A stretch of DNA of 52,727 bases from assembly GCA_002796835.1 (NCBI GenBank), contig LUGL01000037.1, forward strand, positions 26,611 through 79,337. The letters are read 5' to 3'. Made by a program: the position numbers and the translations under genes. The notes below the pieces were generated by a model. It had not been told where the DNA came from. It saw only the letters and a list, made by a program, of their open reading frames with translations, and did not search any database. The stretch comes from Elainella saxicola E1 (lineage in GTDB: Bacteria; Cyanobacteriota; Cyanobacteriia; Elainellales; Elainellaceae). Below are positions 28,720 through 36,844 of the stretch, in pieces (position 1 is the first letter of the stretch; every line of letters begins with the position of its first letter).

Positions 28720-28929
28720 AAATGATGACCCTAGTTCGATTTCGCAATGCCGTCACTAATCTAGCATTCCCTTGATTGCCACTCGGTGTAGGTACGTTGT
28801 TTAAGTATGAAGTCTCGGTAATGAATTTGGACACTTTACTATAAAAGCCAGTGTTTCTCGCGACTCTCTGCCATTTTGAATGTCCTGACTACCCGCATCC
28901 GTAATGAACCGTTTGATGTAGATTGCTTT

Positions 28930-28984
28930 AAAAGAGAAAAACCCAGCAGCCCCCCGCCGGGTTTGAATTATGAACGTCACTTAT
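28930..28984 (-). repeat. Copy 1 of duplicated terminator element
   Basis: The 55 bases at 28930-28984 are identical to 29093-29147. Similarity continues more weakly to about 29020, where CGGATTC and GAACGAGGC on the minus strand also match copy 2, so the duplicated unit is larger than the terminator alone. Confidence 0.9.
28939..28964 (-). terminator. Rho-independent terminator, copy 1
   Basis: On the minus strand AAACCCGGC pairs with GCTGGGTTT (9 bp, one G-U) around an 8-base G-rich loop and is followed by TTCTCTTTT. On the plus strand the stem has a mismatch and no U-tract, so it works towards lower coordinates. Confidence 0.8.
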
Positions 28985-29092
28985 TCTTTCTTTAAAGTAA
29001 GCTGGAATCCGCCCACCCGCCTCGTTCTTCTAGTTCACCTCGTTGGGCGATTTCTTGTTCCCCTGATTTGACAAATGAGAAAGCAATATTTA

Positions 29093-29147
29093 AAAAGAGA
29101 AAAACCCAGCAGCCCCCCGCCGGGTTTGAATTATGAACGTCACTTAT
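29093..29147 (-). repeat. Copy 2 of duplicated terminator element
   Basis: This is the second identical 55-bp core, offset by 163 bp. It begins about 50 bp past the stop of the NAD(P)H-hydrate repair gene, so this copy lies in that gene's 3' untranslated region. Confidence 0.9.
29102..29127 (-). terminator. Rho-independent terminator, copy 2
   Basis: It has the same 9-bp stem and 8-base loop as copy 1, followed by TTCTCTTTTT on the minus strand. It is well placed to end the transcript of the nnrD gene. Confidence 0.85.
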
Positions 29148-29196
29148 CTTCTTTTAATGTAGGGTTGAATCCGTTAGCTAGCCTCGTTCCGGTGGG

Positions 29197-30780
29197 TCAT
29201 CTATCCGGGTGATTTAGTAAATCAGCGATCGCTGGAATTAAAAATTGGATCAGTGTTGAAGCATCCACTCCCAGTTCTGTTCGCTGCTGGCTGGCCAAAA
29301 TTCCGGCTTGAGCATGCCACCAAGCGGCACTGACTGCAATTTGGCTACAGGATGTTCCCCGCAAAATTCCCTGCACCAGTAAGCCGCTCATCAAACCTGT
29401 AAGGACATCACCACTTCCTCCTCTGGCCAGGGCAGGCGTACTTTCTGGGTTGAGCCATACCAGACCTGCTGGATTTGCGATCGCCGTTCTTGCTCCTTTT
29501 AATAAAACGATCGCCCCACTTTGAGTTGCTGCTGCTTGGACGAGGGCAATGCGATCATGAGTTGATTCTGCGATGTCTGGGAACAGTCGTCTGAATTCAC
29601 CCAGGTGAGGTGTCAGGATGGTGGGAGCCGATCGTGACTGCAAAGCAACGATACCGATGTGGGCCAAAATGTTCAGGCCATCAGCATCCAGCAACAGAGG
29701 AGTATCACTATTTAAAAGGGGTTGAACTACCGGTGCTGCTTCAGCTGTCAACCCAGGACCACAGGCGATCGCATTGTATTTCGCCAAATTAACGCTATCT
29801 GGCAAAGCCGCAATTGCACCTGATTCAGTTTCTGAGCAGCCAATCACCAGCGCATCTGGCAACTGAGCAATTAACAAAGTCCGCAGCGTTTCCGGTACAG
29901 CAATCGTCAGCATCCCCACACCGCTCGCCCGCGCAGCCAGTCCAGCCAGCAAAGCAGCTCCCATATATTGTCGCGAACCACAAACCAGCAACAAATGGCC
30001 CTGTTTATATTTATGCGTTGTAGCTGCACGCGGTAAGGGCAAATGGGCAATCGCCATTTCAGAAGTGACACGCTGCACGATCGGTCGATTGCTTAACACT
30101 GCTTCAATATCCGCGATCGGCAACCCAAAATCTAGTAATTCTGCTTCGCCAATCTGCGCTAAAGCTTCATCTTGCAAAAAAGCTTGCTTCCATAATCCTA
30201 AGCACAACGTATGGGTCGCTCGAACTGCCGTCCCCAACACTGCTCCCGTATCGGTATGCAACCCTGAAGGAATATCGATACTGACGATCGGCTGATGCCA
30301 CTGATTGAGCTGGTTGATCGCATCCGCCAGAGTCCCTTCGACCGATCGCGTCAGGCCAAAGCCAAACAGCCCGTCAATTAACAACTGGCAGTCTTGCAGA
30401 GGGTCAATCTGATCGAGTGCGGGAATCCCTAAACTATCGGCATAGGCTGCATGGGTTTGAGTCAGGTCTTTTAATTTGGACAAGGGCTGATAGCGTTTGA
30501 CTTCATAGCCCTGGAGATGCAGTTCTCGGGCAACAACTAGCGCATCGCCGCCATTATGGCCCGGTCCAACCAGAACCCCCACTCGCGGATAGTTGACCAG
30601 CGGGTAGTGCGATCGAATCCAATGCACCAGCAGACCACCCACTTTTTCCATCAAGGCAGCCACCGGCATACCAGCCGCAAACACCCGTTCCTCAATCTGG
30701 CTCATCTGATCTGCGGTGACAACAAATTGATGCAGATGGGCAAGACGAGAAGCAGTGAATGACAACAAGCGATCGGACAT
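29197..30780 (-). CDS. nnrD: Bifunctional NAD(P)H-hydrate epimerase/dehydratase
   Basis: The 527-residue protein fuses two repair activities for damaged NAD(P)H. The N-terminal YjeF_N domain (about 10-225) carries GPGHNGGDALV at 72-82 and epimerises R- to S-NAD(P)HX. The C-terminal carbohydrate-kinase-like domain (about 240-520) carries the ARGGSGDVLTG motif with D458 and dehydrates S-NAD(P)HX using ADP or ATP. Fused architecture and length are usual in bacteria. Transcription probably ends at the hairpin 29102-29127. Start is ATG at 30780. Confidence 0.95.
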   Translation of the reverse strand: MSDRLLSFTASRLAHLHQFVVTADQMSQIEERVFAAGMPVAALMEKVGGLLVHWIRSHYPLVNYPRVGVLVGPGHNGGDALVVARELHLQGYEVKRYQPLSKLKDLTQTHAAYADSLGIPALDQIDPLQDCQLLIDGLFGFGLTRSVEGTLADAINQLNQWHQPIVSIDIPSGLHTDTGAVLGTAVRATHTLCLGLWKQAFLQDEALAQIGEAELLDFGLPIADIEAVLSNRPIVQRVTSEMAIAHLPLPRAATTHKYKQGHLLLVCGSRQYMGAALLAGLAARASGVGMLTIAVPETLRTLLIAQLPDALVIGCSETESGAIAALPDSVNLAKYNAIACGPGLTAEAAPVVQPLLNSDTPLLLDADGLNILAHIGIVALQSRSAPTILTPHLGEFRRLFPDIAESTHDRIALVQAAATQSGAIVLLKGARTAIANPAGLVWLNPESTPALARGGSGDVLTGLMSGLLVQGILRGTSCSQIAVSAAWWHAQAGILASQQRTELGVDASTLIQFLIPAIADLLNHPDR

Positions 30781-30928
30781 GAAATTGGCCTCAGCACAAA
30801 CCCTTTGTTCACCGTACTGGATCTGGAATAGAGAACCATCAGGCTTTAGATGAGTTTAAGGAAGCTATGCAAAAGCATCGTTGAAAATCAGGCAGAATCA
30901 AAAACAGCAGCCATGAGGACTCAGAAGC

Positions 30929-31309
30929 ATGAAAATCGATCGAATCGATCACTTGGTGCTGACTGTACAGAATATTGAAGCCACTTGTACTTTTTATACA
31001 ACTGTTCTAGGGATGCAGGTTGTTACTTTTGGAGAAAACCGCAAAGCCCTACAGTTTGGACAGCAAAAGCTCAATCTGCATCAAAAGGGACAGGAGTTTG
31101 AACCCAAGGCAGTGCATCCAACGCCTGGATCGGTCGATCTTTGTTTTGTGACTGCGACACCGCTTACCGAGGTTATGATTCATTTGCAGCAATGTCATGT
31201 GGCGATCGAAACTGGCATTGTGCAACGAACAGGGGCAATGGGGGCAATTGATTCGCTTTATATTCGCGATCCAGATGGCAATTTAGTTGAACTGTGTAAT
31301 TACCGTTGA
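30929..31309 (+). CDS. VOC family (glyoxalase/dioxygenase-fold) protein
   Basis: This 126-residue protein has the vicinal oxygen chelate fold in one copy: [21 protein letters not shown] at the start, [18 protein letters not shown] in the middle, and [19 protein letters not shown] at the end. Candidate metal ligands are H8 of the DHLVLTV strand, a middle His and the Glu of LVELCNY. VOC proteins include glyoxalase I, dioxygenases and antibiotic-binding proteins; this one is often called glyoxalase-like, and the substrate is unknown. The stop overlaps the convergent GT2 gene by ten bases. Confidence 0.85.
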   Translation: MKIDRIDHLVLTVQNIEATCTFYTTVLGMQVVTFGENRKALQFGQQKLNLHQKGQEFEPKAVHPTPGSVDLCFVTATPLTEVMIHLQQCHVAIETGIVQRTGAMGAIDSLYIRDPDGNLVELCNYR

Positions 31310-32049
31310 ATCGAAGTATGTTGCGCAACGGGTATCGCAGGCATCAGCGGCACATCAACTTTACTAAACAGATTGTATTTCAAAATGCAGTAAATTGCTC
31401 GAATTCCATCTTTCCAGCCAATTTTTTTCCCCTCTTTGTAAGTGCGACCGTAATAAGAGATGCCAACCTCATAGATCCGGCAGCCCATCTTTGCAACTTT
31501 TGCAGTAATTTCAGGCTCAAAACCAAACCGGCTTTCTTCCAGTTTGAGCACTTGAATCACCTCACGACGGAATGCCTTATAGCAAGTCTCCATATCCGTC
31601 AGGTTAATGTTGGTAAACATGTTGGAAAGTGTAGTCAGGAATTTATTACCAACCATATGCCAGTAATAGACCACACGATGCGGTCGTCCACCAGCAAATC
31701 GGGAGCCGAACACAACATCTGCTTTGCCTTGCAAAATTGGCGCAATTAGATCAGGAAATTCCTGCGGATCATATTCCAGGTCTGCATCCTGCACCACTAC
31801 AATATCGCCCGTAGCCGCAGCAAACCCAGTCCGTAAAGCAGCTCCCTTACCGCGATTTTTAAGATGATAAATGACCTGATCAACTTCTGACTCGATCGCC
31901 GTTCGCAGCAGTTCCCTGGTCCCATCCGTCGAACAGTCATCTACAATGATGATTTCTAATGCTTTTACTGGAGAAGCTTTGACAGCCTGCACCACTCGAC
32001 CGATCGTGCCTAATTCGTTGTAACAAGGAATCACCACTGACAACTTCAT
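31300..32049 (-). CDS. Family 2 glycosyltransferase (dolichol-phosphate-mannose-synthase-like)
   Basis: The 249-residue protein starts at ATG 32049 ([12 protein letters not shown]), the family start; the frame extends 16 codons further without matching it. It has [23 protein letters not shown], the DxD-bearing [11 protein letters not shown], and [13 protein letters not shown], all typical of DPM1/polyprenyl-phosphate glycosyltransferases that load a sugar on a lipid carrier. No clear C-terminal membrane segments are present, which is the short soluble type. It converges with the VOC gene (10-bp overlap). Likely role: glycolipid-linked sugar for cell-envelope glycans. Confidence 0.9.
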   Translation of the reverse strand: MKLSVVIPCYNELGTIGRVVQAVKASPVKALEIIIVDDCSTDGTRELLRTAIESEVDQVIYHLKNRGKGAALRTGFAAATGDIVVVQDADLEYDPQEFPDLIAPILQGKADVVFGSRFAGGRPHRVVYYWHMVGNKFLTTLSNMFTNINLTDMETCYKAFRREVIQVLKLEESRFGFEPEITAKVAKMGCRIYEVGISYYGRTYKEGKKIGWKDGIRAIYCILKYNLFSKVDVPLMPAIPVAQHTSIQR

Positions 32050-32257
32050 CGGGACACCACTCCTCAAATTTGAATTCACTACACCCAATTCACGCAACGA
32101 AGCCGAACACCTGACAAATCAGCAATCGATTGAATCCCAAAATTTAGAGGGCATCATAGCATGGATCTTTCCACTCTCAGTCAGACCAATCCTAGCCAGA
32201 CCATTTCCAGACAGTAGGCTGTCATCCTGAATTGTCATTAATCGGCTAGCATATCTC

Positions 32258-32298
32258 AAAATTCAAAACTCAAGCTCTTAAATTCAAAACTCAAAATT
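32258..32298. repeat. Short direct repeat ATTCAAAACTCAA
   Basis: ATTCAAAACTCAA occurs twice, at about 32261 and 32282, separated by GCTCTTAA. The same words appear at 24851-24879, which marks it as a dispersed intergenic repeat. It lies in the promoter region of the dgcA-like gene. Confidence 0.7.
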
Positions 32299-32346
32299 GA
32301 ATCAACGATATTCAGCCACCAGTCTTGCTACAGCCACCACCTATCC

Positions 32347-33390
32347 ATGCAGATTCAAATTCAACCCTTTACCGTTCATAAGCGAGTACCGCTCACAATT
32401 AGCCGAGGCACAACTGCGCAAACTCAAAATGTCTGGTTGCAGGTCGAGCAAGATGGTATTGCAGGCTGGGGCGAAGCTTCGCCGTTTTCGGTGACAGGCC
32501 CAATCCAATCCACCGAGGCGATCGTTTCCGATCTACAAGCTGTGATTCCGTTACTCCAACCCTACTCGCCCCTAGAGCGTCAGCAAATTGAGCACATTTG
32601 TCGCCAGCACCTCAAACTGTCTGCGGCCTGGGCTGCATTAGATTTAGCACTCCATGATTGGTTAGGCAAAAGAGCTGGATTACCGCTGTGGCAGCTGTGG
32701 GGCCTCGATCGCCAGCAAATTGTGCCCACTTCTGTGACGATCGGCATTAGCAGTCCAGAAGCAGCTCAACAGCGGATGCGCAGCTGGATGGAACAGGTAG
32801 AAGTGAAAGCAGTGAAGGTGAAATTGGGCAGCCCCGATGGAATTGCTGCCGATCAGGCCATGCTCAAAGCGGTTCAGGCCGTTGCGCCTCAAGGTGCCAA
32901 GTTCAGCATTGATGCGAATGGTGGCTGGAGTTTATCGGATGCGATCGCTATGGGAGATTGGTTAGCAGCAGCAGGCGTCACCTATATTGAGCAACCGCTG
33001 CCACGCGGTCAAGAAGCAGATTTGCTGGAACTCTATCACCGATCGCCCTTGCCGATTTTTGTCGATGAAAGCTGTTTTAACAGCCGCGACATTCCGAAAC
33101 TGGCCGATCGCGTGCACGGTATCAATATTAAGCTGATGAAATCAGGCGGTTTGGGCGAAGCATTGCGCATGGTACATACGGCCAAGGCTTGCGGATTACA
33201 GCTGATGCTGGGCTGCTATTCAGACAGTGCGTTGGCAAATACGGCTGCTGCTCACCTTGCCCCTTTTGCCGATCATTTAGATTTAGATAGTCATCTGAAT
33301 CTGCGAGATGATCCATTTGTTGGTGCGTCTATGCAGGCTGGATGTTTGATGCCGAATGATTTACCAGGATTAGGAGTTCAGCGTGCTTAA
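32347..33390 (+). CDS. dgcA: Enolase-superfamily epimerase (dipeptide epimerase / N-acetyl-D-Glu racemase DgcA-like)
   Basis: The 347-residue protein is a muconate-lactonising-subgroup enolase enzyme. Its catalytic residues are K157 and K159 (KVKL), metal ligands D189 (SIDANGG), E215 (YIEQPL) and D240 (VDES), and lysines K262/K265 in NIKLMKSGG. This set fits L-Ala-D/L-Glu epimerases. Homologues encoded beside DUF1611 genes have been characterised as DgcA, which converts N-acetyl-D-glutamate to N-acetyl-L-glutamate. Its last eight bases overlap the DUF1611 gene here, supporting that reading, but the fold alone cannot separate the two specificities. No ribosome-binding site is seen before the ATG. 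Confidence 0.85.
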   Translation: MQIQIQPFTVHKRVPLTISRGTTAQTQNVWLQVEQDGIAGWGEASPFSVTGPIQSTEAIVSDLQAVIPLLQPYSPLERQQIEHICRQHLKLSAAWAALDLALHDWLGKRAGLPLWQLWGLDRQQIVPTSVTIGISSPEAAQQRMRSWMEQVEVKAVKVKLGSPDGIAADQAMLKAVQAVAPQGAKFSIDANGGWSLSDAIAMGDWLAAAGVTYIEQPLPRGQEADLLELYHRSPLPIFVDESCFNSRDIPKLADRVHGINIKLMKSGGLGEALRMVHTAKACGLQLMLGCYSDSALANTAAAHLAPFADHLDLDSHLNLRDDPFVGASMQAGCLMPNDLPGLGVQRA

Positions 33391-34420
33391 ACCAGACGAT
33401 CGCGTTGCCATTTTGCTGCATGAAGGCACTCAATCCTCTCGCGGTAAAACAGGACTCTCCCTCTTGCGCTACAGCGATTTACCGATCGCGGCAGTGATTG
33501 ATTATGAATGTGCGGGTGGAGATTTGCCCCAACTCACGGGCATTCGGCGCTCTGTGCCCATTGTGGCTTCTGTACAAGCGGCCTTAGCTCATCAACCCAC
33601 CGTTTTGGCAATCGGTATTGCTCCTTCAGGTGGTGCTTTACCAGAGGCATGGCGGCAAGAAGTCAAACAGGCAGTTGCAGCAGGATTGTCGATCGTCAAT
33701 GGTCTGCATACTCCAATGGCAACCGATCCAGAATTCTTGGGGTTGGTACAGCCCGATCGCTGGATCTGGGATGTGCGGCGTGAACCAACCGGACTCACTG
33801 TGGGAAGCGGACAGGCGCGATTACTACCCTGTTTACGAGTGCTGACCGTCGGTACAGACATGAGTGTCGGCAAAATGTCTACCAGCCTGGAACTGCATCG
33901 CGCTTCATTGCAGCGAGGATTGCGATCGCGCTTTCTGGCTACCGGACAAACGGGCTTGATGTTGGGCCATGATGGCATCCCACTCGATGCAGTGCGGATT
34001 GACTTTGCCGCAGGAGCCGTCGAGCAGCTTGTGATGCGCTATGGCAATGAGTCTGACATTCTGCATGTGGAAGGCCAAGGTTCGCTGATGAATCCGGCTT
34101 CAACTGCAACCCTTCCCCTCTTACGCGGCACTCAACCGACTCATTTGATTCTGGTGCATCGCGCTGGTCAGACGCAGATCCAAAGCTTTCCGCATGTAAC
34201 AATTCCACCTTTGCCGAAAGTAGTAGAAGTCTACGAAACGATAGCCACGGCTGGAGGGGCATTTACGCCCGCTAAAATTGCAGGCATTGCCCTCAACACT
34301 GCATTGTTAGATGAGACTGCTGCCCAACAGGCGATCGAGCAAACTCAGCTAGAAACTGGCCTACCTTGTACCGATCCAATTCGGTTTGGAGCAGACCTTC
34401 TGGTAGAGGCAATCTGTTAA
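33383..34420 (+). CDS. dgcN: DUF1611 protein (D-glutamate N-acetyltransferase DgcN-like)
   Basis: The 345-residue protein has a DUF1611 N-terminal domain and a P-loop C-terminal domain with VGTDMSVGKMST at about 156-167, like the nucleotide loop of dethiobiotin synthetase. A further block is VEGQGSLMNPA. DUF1611 members called DgcN N-acetylate D-glutamate in a marine bacterial pathway that feeds DgcA. Here GTG 33383 lies inside the epimerase gene (8-bp overlap), so the two are co-translated. Older annotations call this family NAD-dependent epimerase or unknown. Function by homology and context, not tested in cyanobacteria as far as I know. Confidence 0.82.
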   Translation: MLKPDDRVAILLHEGTQSSRGKTGLSLLRYSDLPIAAVIDYECAGGDLPQLTGIRRSVPIVASVQAALAHQPTVLAIGIAPSGGALPEAWRQEVKQAVAAGLSIVNGLHTPMATDPEFLGLVQPDRWIWDVRREPTGLTVGSGQARLLPCLRVLTVGTDMSVGKMSTSLELHRASLQRGLRSRFLATGQTGLMLGHDGIPLDAVRIDFAAGAVEQLVMRYGNESDILHVEGQGSLMNPASTATLPLLRGTQPTHLILVHRAGQTQIQSFPHVTIPPLPKVVEVYETIATAGGAFTPAKIAGIALNTALLDETAAQQAIEQTQLETGLPCTDPIRFGADLLVEAIC

Positions 34421-34448
34421 AGACAATTATGATGAGTGCTGCAGAAAA

Positions 34449-35333
34449 CTACTGAGCTGACCCCCGGTAGATCCGATTGGCTTGCTCTTCAGAAAGCCAG
34501 AGGGACGAGAAGCCATCTTGTCCATTGGCTGGATGTTTCTCCTGCTCAGTCGAATGGCTGCTATGAGCACTGGCTGATGATTGCACCACAACTGGAGTAA
34601 CAGGCGACGCTGTAAACGATCCGGCATAAATGGGCAACTCACAAGCAACCGGTGGTGCATGAGTGGCAACAAATTGGCCAGGGACAAGTCCCTGATGCTC
34701 ATCCTCAGTCAACTGACTTTGGGGAACTAGATAAGCATGTTCCTCCGGATCGTAAGCCAACACTTCTCCCGTCTCGATCAAATAAATCCAGCCGTAAATT
34801 CTTAATTTGCCTTGATAAAGCCGAGAATGGACAACTGGATAGGTTCTGAGGTTTTCAATCTGAGTCAGGACGTTTTCGGCAATCGTCACTTCCAGAAGTT
34901 CTTCACCCTGATGGTGCGCATAATTTTCTAGGATCAAGCGTCGGGTCGCTTCAGCGTGTTTCAACCAGTCGTAAACTAGCGGCATTTGCTCTTCTAATTT
35001 GCCGAGCTGCAGCAACCCCTTCATGGCTCCGCAATGGGAATGACCACAAACGACAATTTGCTCAATCCCTAACGCATGAATGGCATATTCGATCGAAGCA
35101 CCCTCTCCCCCATTTGCAGCCCCATAAGGGGGAACAATATTGCCCGCATTCCGAATTACAAATAGCTCGCCCACATCGGTTTGAGTCAGCAAATTCGGAT
35201 CAATCCGAGAGTCAGAGCAGGTAATAAATAAAACGCGCGGCTTTTGACCATGGGAAAGCTGCTCTAGCAACTCTCGATGGGTTGAAACATAGTTTGCACG
35301 AAATTCCTGCAAACCTTTGATTAATTTTTTCAT
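34449..35333 (-). CDS. ccaA: Beta-class carbonic anhydrase (CcaA type)
   Basis: The 294-residue enzyme interconverts CO2 and bicarbonate; in beta-cyanobacteria CcaA does this inside the carboxysome. Zinc ligands C39 (TCSDSR), H98 and C101 (GHSHCG) and the catalytic dyad D41-R43 are intact, at the same numbering as the Synechocystis enzyme. After about residue 215 a tail of 80 residues, rich in Ser, Ala and Gln, matches the C-terminal extension typical of CcaA. No carboxysome genes adjoin it. It converges with the dgcN-like gene, 28 bp apart. Confidence 0.92.
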   Translation of the reverse strand: MKKLIKGLQEFRANYVSTHRELLEQLSHGQKPRVLFITCSDSRIDPNLLTQTDVGELFVIRNAGNIVPPYGAANGGEGASIEYAIHALGIEQIVVCGHSHCGAMKGLLQLGKLEEQMPLVYDWLKHAEATRRLILENYAHHQGEELLEVTIAENVLTQIENLRTYPVVHSRLYQGKLRIYGWIYLIETGEVLAYDPEEHAYLVPQSQLTEDEHQGLVPGQFVATHAPPVACELPIYAGSFTASPVTPVVVQSSASAHSSHSTEQEKHPANGQDGFSSLWLSEEQANRIYRGSAQ

Positions 35334-35465
35334 TGCAACGGTTCCCTTCCGAGCACAGGCTCAACCTTACATTGTTGCGCAAATGAGGCTAATTTTCTGC
35401 ATCATTTTGTTGCACGAACTTCGGTTGCGCTAGGCTTCTGTTAAACAAATCTCTGTGGCAAAAAA

Positions 35466-35538
35466 CGCCCCAGGTAGGATTCGAACCTACGACCGACTGC
35501 TTAGAAGGCAGTTGCTCTATCCCCTGAGCTACTGGAGC
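35466..35538 (-). tRNA. tRNA-Arg (anticodon UCU)
   Basis: On the minus strand the 73-base sequence folds as a full cloverleaf: acceptor GCTCCAG with CTGGGGC (one G-U), D-arm GCTC...GAGC, anticodon stem ACTGC/GCAGT around the loop CTTCTAA with anticodon TCT, and T-arm GTAGG-TTCGAAT-CCTAC. The discriminator base is G. CCA is not encoded. A run of six T follows on the minus strand and may terminate it. UCU reads AGA and AGG arginine codons. Confidence 0.96.
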
Positions 35539-35802
35539 ATGTGAAACTGCGGTAAGTGTTGTAAATCAAGCAAAGTGGTTATGATTGGGCTAAATCTTGG
35601 GCAATCTAACCCTAGACCCCCAAAACCTTAACTATCATATTCCTCGTGCACCAATATAGCATCCGGATCAATTATCTGTGTCTCCAAGCTCGACAGGTAG
35701 CCTCAGCTATACAGTGCCACTCCAGTCCGTAAGTTCTCTCAGAACACGCTCTCATGCCTCATGTTAATTGCCTATTTGAACTAGCAATCGCCTGATAGCC
35801 CC

Positions 35803-36489
35803 ATGTTTATCTTGAAACGGCAGGATGTTGAAATCTATAGTGTTCAACACCCTAAAAAAGATCAACAAGTTCCCATTCTCCAATATCAGGGGCAAACCTT
35901 TCGGCTGATTAGCATGTTCAATGCCGCTCAGGAAGAGGAAGCCCGAGCCTTTTGGCGCGACCTAACAGATAATCGTGGGAAAGCTTGTGTTTTGCTAGAA
36001 GAACCCGATCGCTACAGCGTTTGGGGAAAAATTCGGTTAGAACAGCTGAATACAGAAAGCTCAGAAGCACCTCAAGAGACTGGGGAGGTTCCCGTATTCT
36101 GCATTCAAGCTTGTCTACTGCTTTTGCAAGCCGTTTACATGGATATTGAGGATTTGTTGGGCACCAGGCAAGTCAGCACGTTTCGGAAGGAATTGCTCAA
36201 TCTCTTTCAGCAACATCGGTTTGTTCAGGGGGATGAGAACACTGCGATGACATCTCTGCTAGAGACCGATCCATTGGCTCTAGTTCAAATGCCCCCCTGG
36301 CGAGAGCGACATCTCAACCTGCTGTTGTTAGAGCTTTATCGGTTAGGTAAACATCATTTCGGCAATGCCAACTTTGTAGAACGAGCGATGACTGCCTTAC
36401 AGGACATGCCGTTGAAAGAAAGGGGGCTATTCTTAGGATGGTTAAAGAAAACTGCTGCTGGGCAACTTTGGCAGCCAGGAAGTGCTTGA
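35803..36489 (+). CDS. Conserved cyanobacterial protein of unknown function
   Basis: The 228-residue soluble protein begins MFILKRQDVEIYSVQHPKKD and contains ARAFWRDLTDNRGKACVLLEEP and YSVWGKIRLEQL, a pattern I associate with the cyanobacterial Npun_F0813 family, whose function is not known. The rest is mostly helical with no membrane segment or catalytic motif. No operon partner is apparent; the nearest gene downstream is 355 bp away. I can state family resemblance only with moderate confidence. Confidence 0.7.
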   Translation: MFILKRQDVEIYSVQHPKKDQQVPILQYQGQTFRLISMFNAAQEEEARAFWRDLTDNRGKACVLLEEPDRYSVWGKIRLEQLNTESSEAPQETGEVPVFCIQACLLLLQAVYMDIEDLLGTRQVSTFRKELLNLFQQHRFVQGDENTAMTSLLETDPLALVQMPPWRERHLNLLLLELYRLGKHHFGNANFVERAMTALQDMPLKERGLFLGWLKKTAAGQLWQPGSA

Positions 36490-36844
36490 TTTGAGGCATT
36501 TCTGATTCTGGGAATGAATTCGATCGCCAGCAAAATGCTTGGGCTACGCTCCAGCATCCAGCACATTAAGTTTTCCGAGTCGGCTAGGAAGATCGAATCC
36601 ACTTTTTCCGATTTGGGCATAATTAAAAGTGCTCAGAATAGGCTGACGATCGTCTTTGACGATTCCCTGCCATGTTTTGAGCAGTCAAAATCTCTGGTTA
36701 TGGCTTACCTTGATTCAGTCACCTGTTTCAGCTGAAGCTGGCATATGTTGAAAACGCAAATTTGCAGCAATTCATTCAAGCGGTAATGCCCCAGTTCTGT
36801 CTCCATTTCCCTGTTTTGCTTGAAGCTTCCTGAGGAACTGTCTC
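36490..36844. other. 355-bp intergenic region
   Basis: I see no gene or RNA. A 73-codon plus-strand frame at 36514-36735 has no ribosome-binding site and an unconvincing composition. The promoter of the membrane protein at 36845 presumably lies near its right end. Confidence 0.4.

Larger units (their letters stand above)
28720..29196. other. 477-bp region holding a duplicated minus-strand element
   Basis: There is no gene with a normal start here. The right part consists of two copies of a 163-bp element whose 55-bp core is identical (28930-28984 and 29093-29147). Each copy contains a rho-independent terminator. The left part, 28720-28929, shows nothing I can identify. Confidence 0.8.

Noticed and set aside
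28939-29127. CRISPR-like array from the two identical 55-bp cores
   Set aside because: Only two copies exist, the core is a terminator hairpin with U-tract, and no cas genes are nearby.
36514-36735. 73-codon plus-strand frame in the 355-bp gap
   Set aside because: There is no ribosome-binding site and no family resemblance; it does not continue a neighbouring gene.
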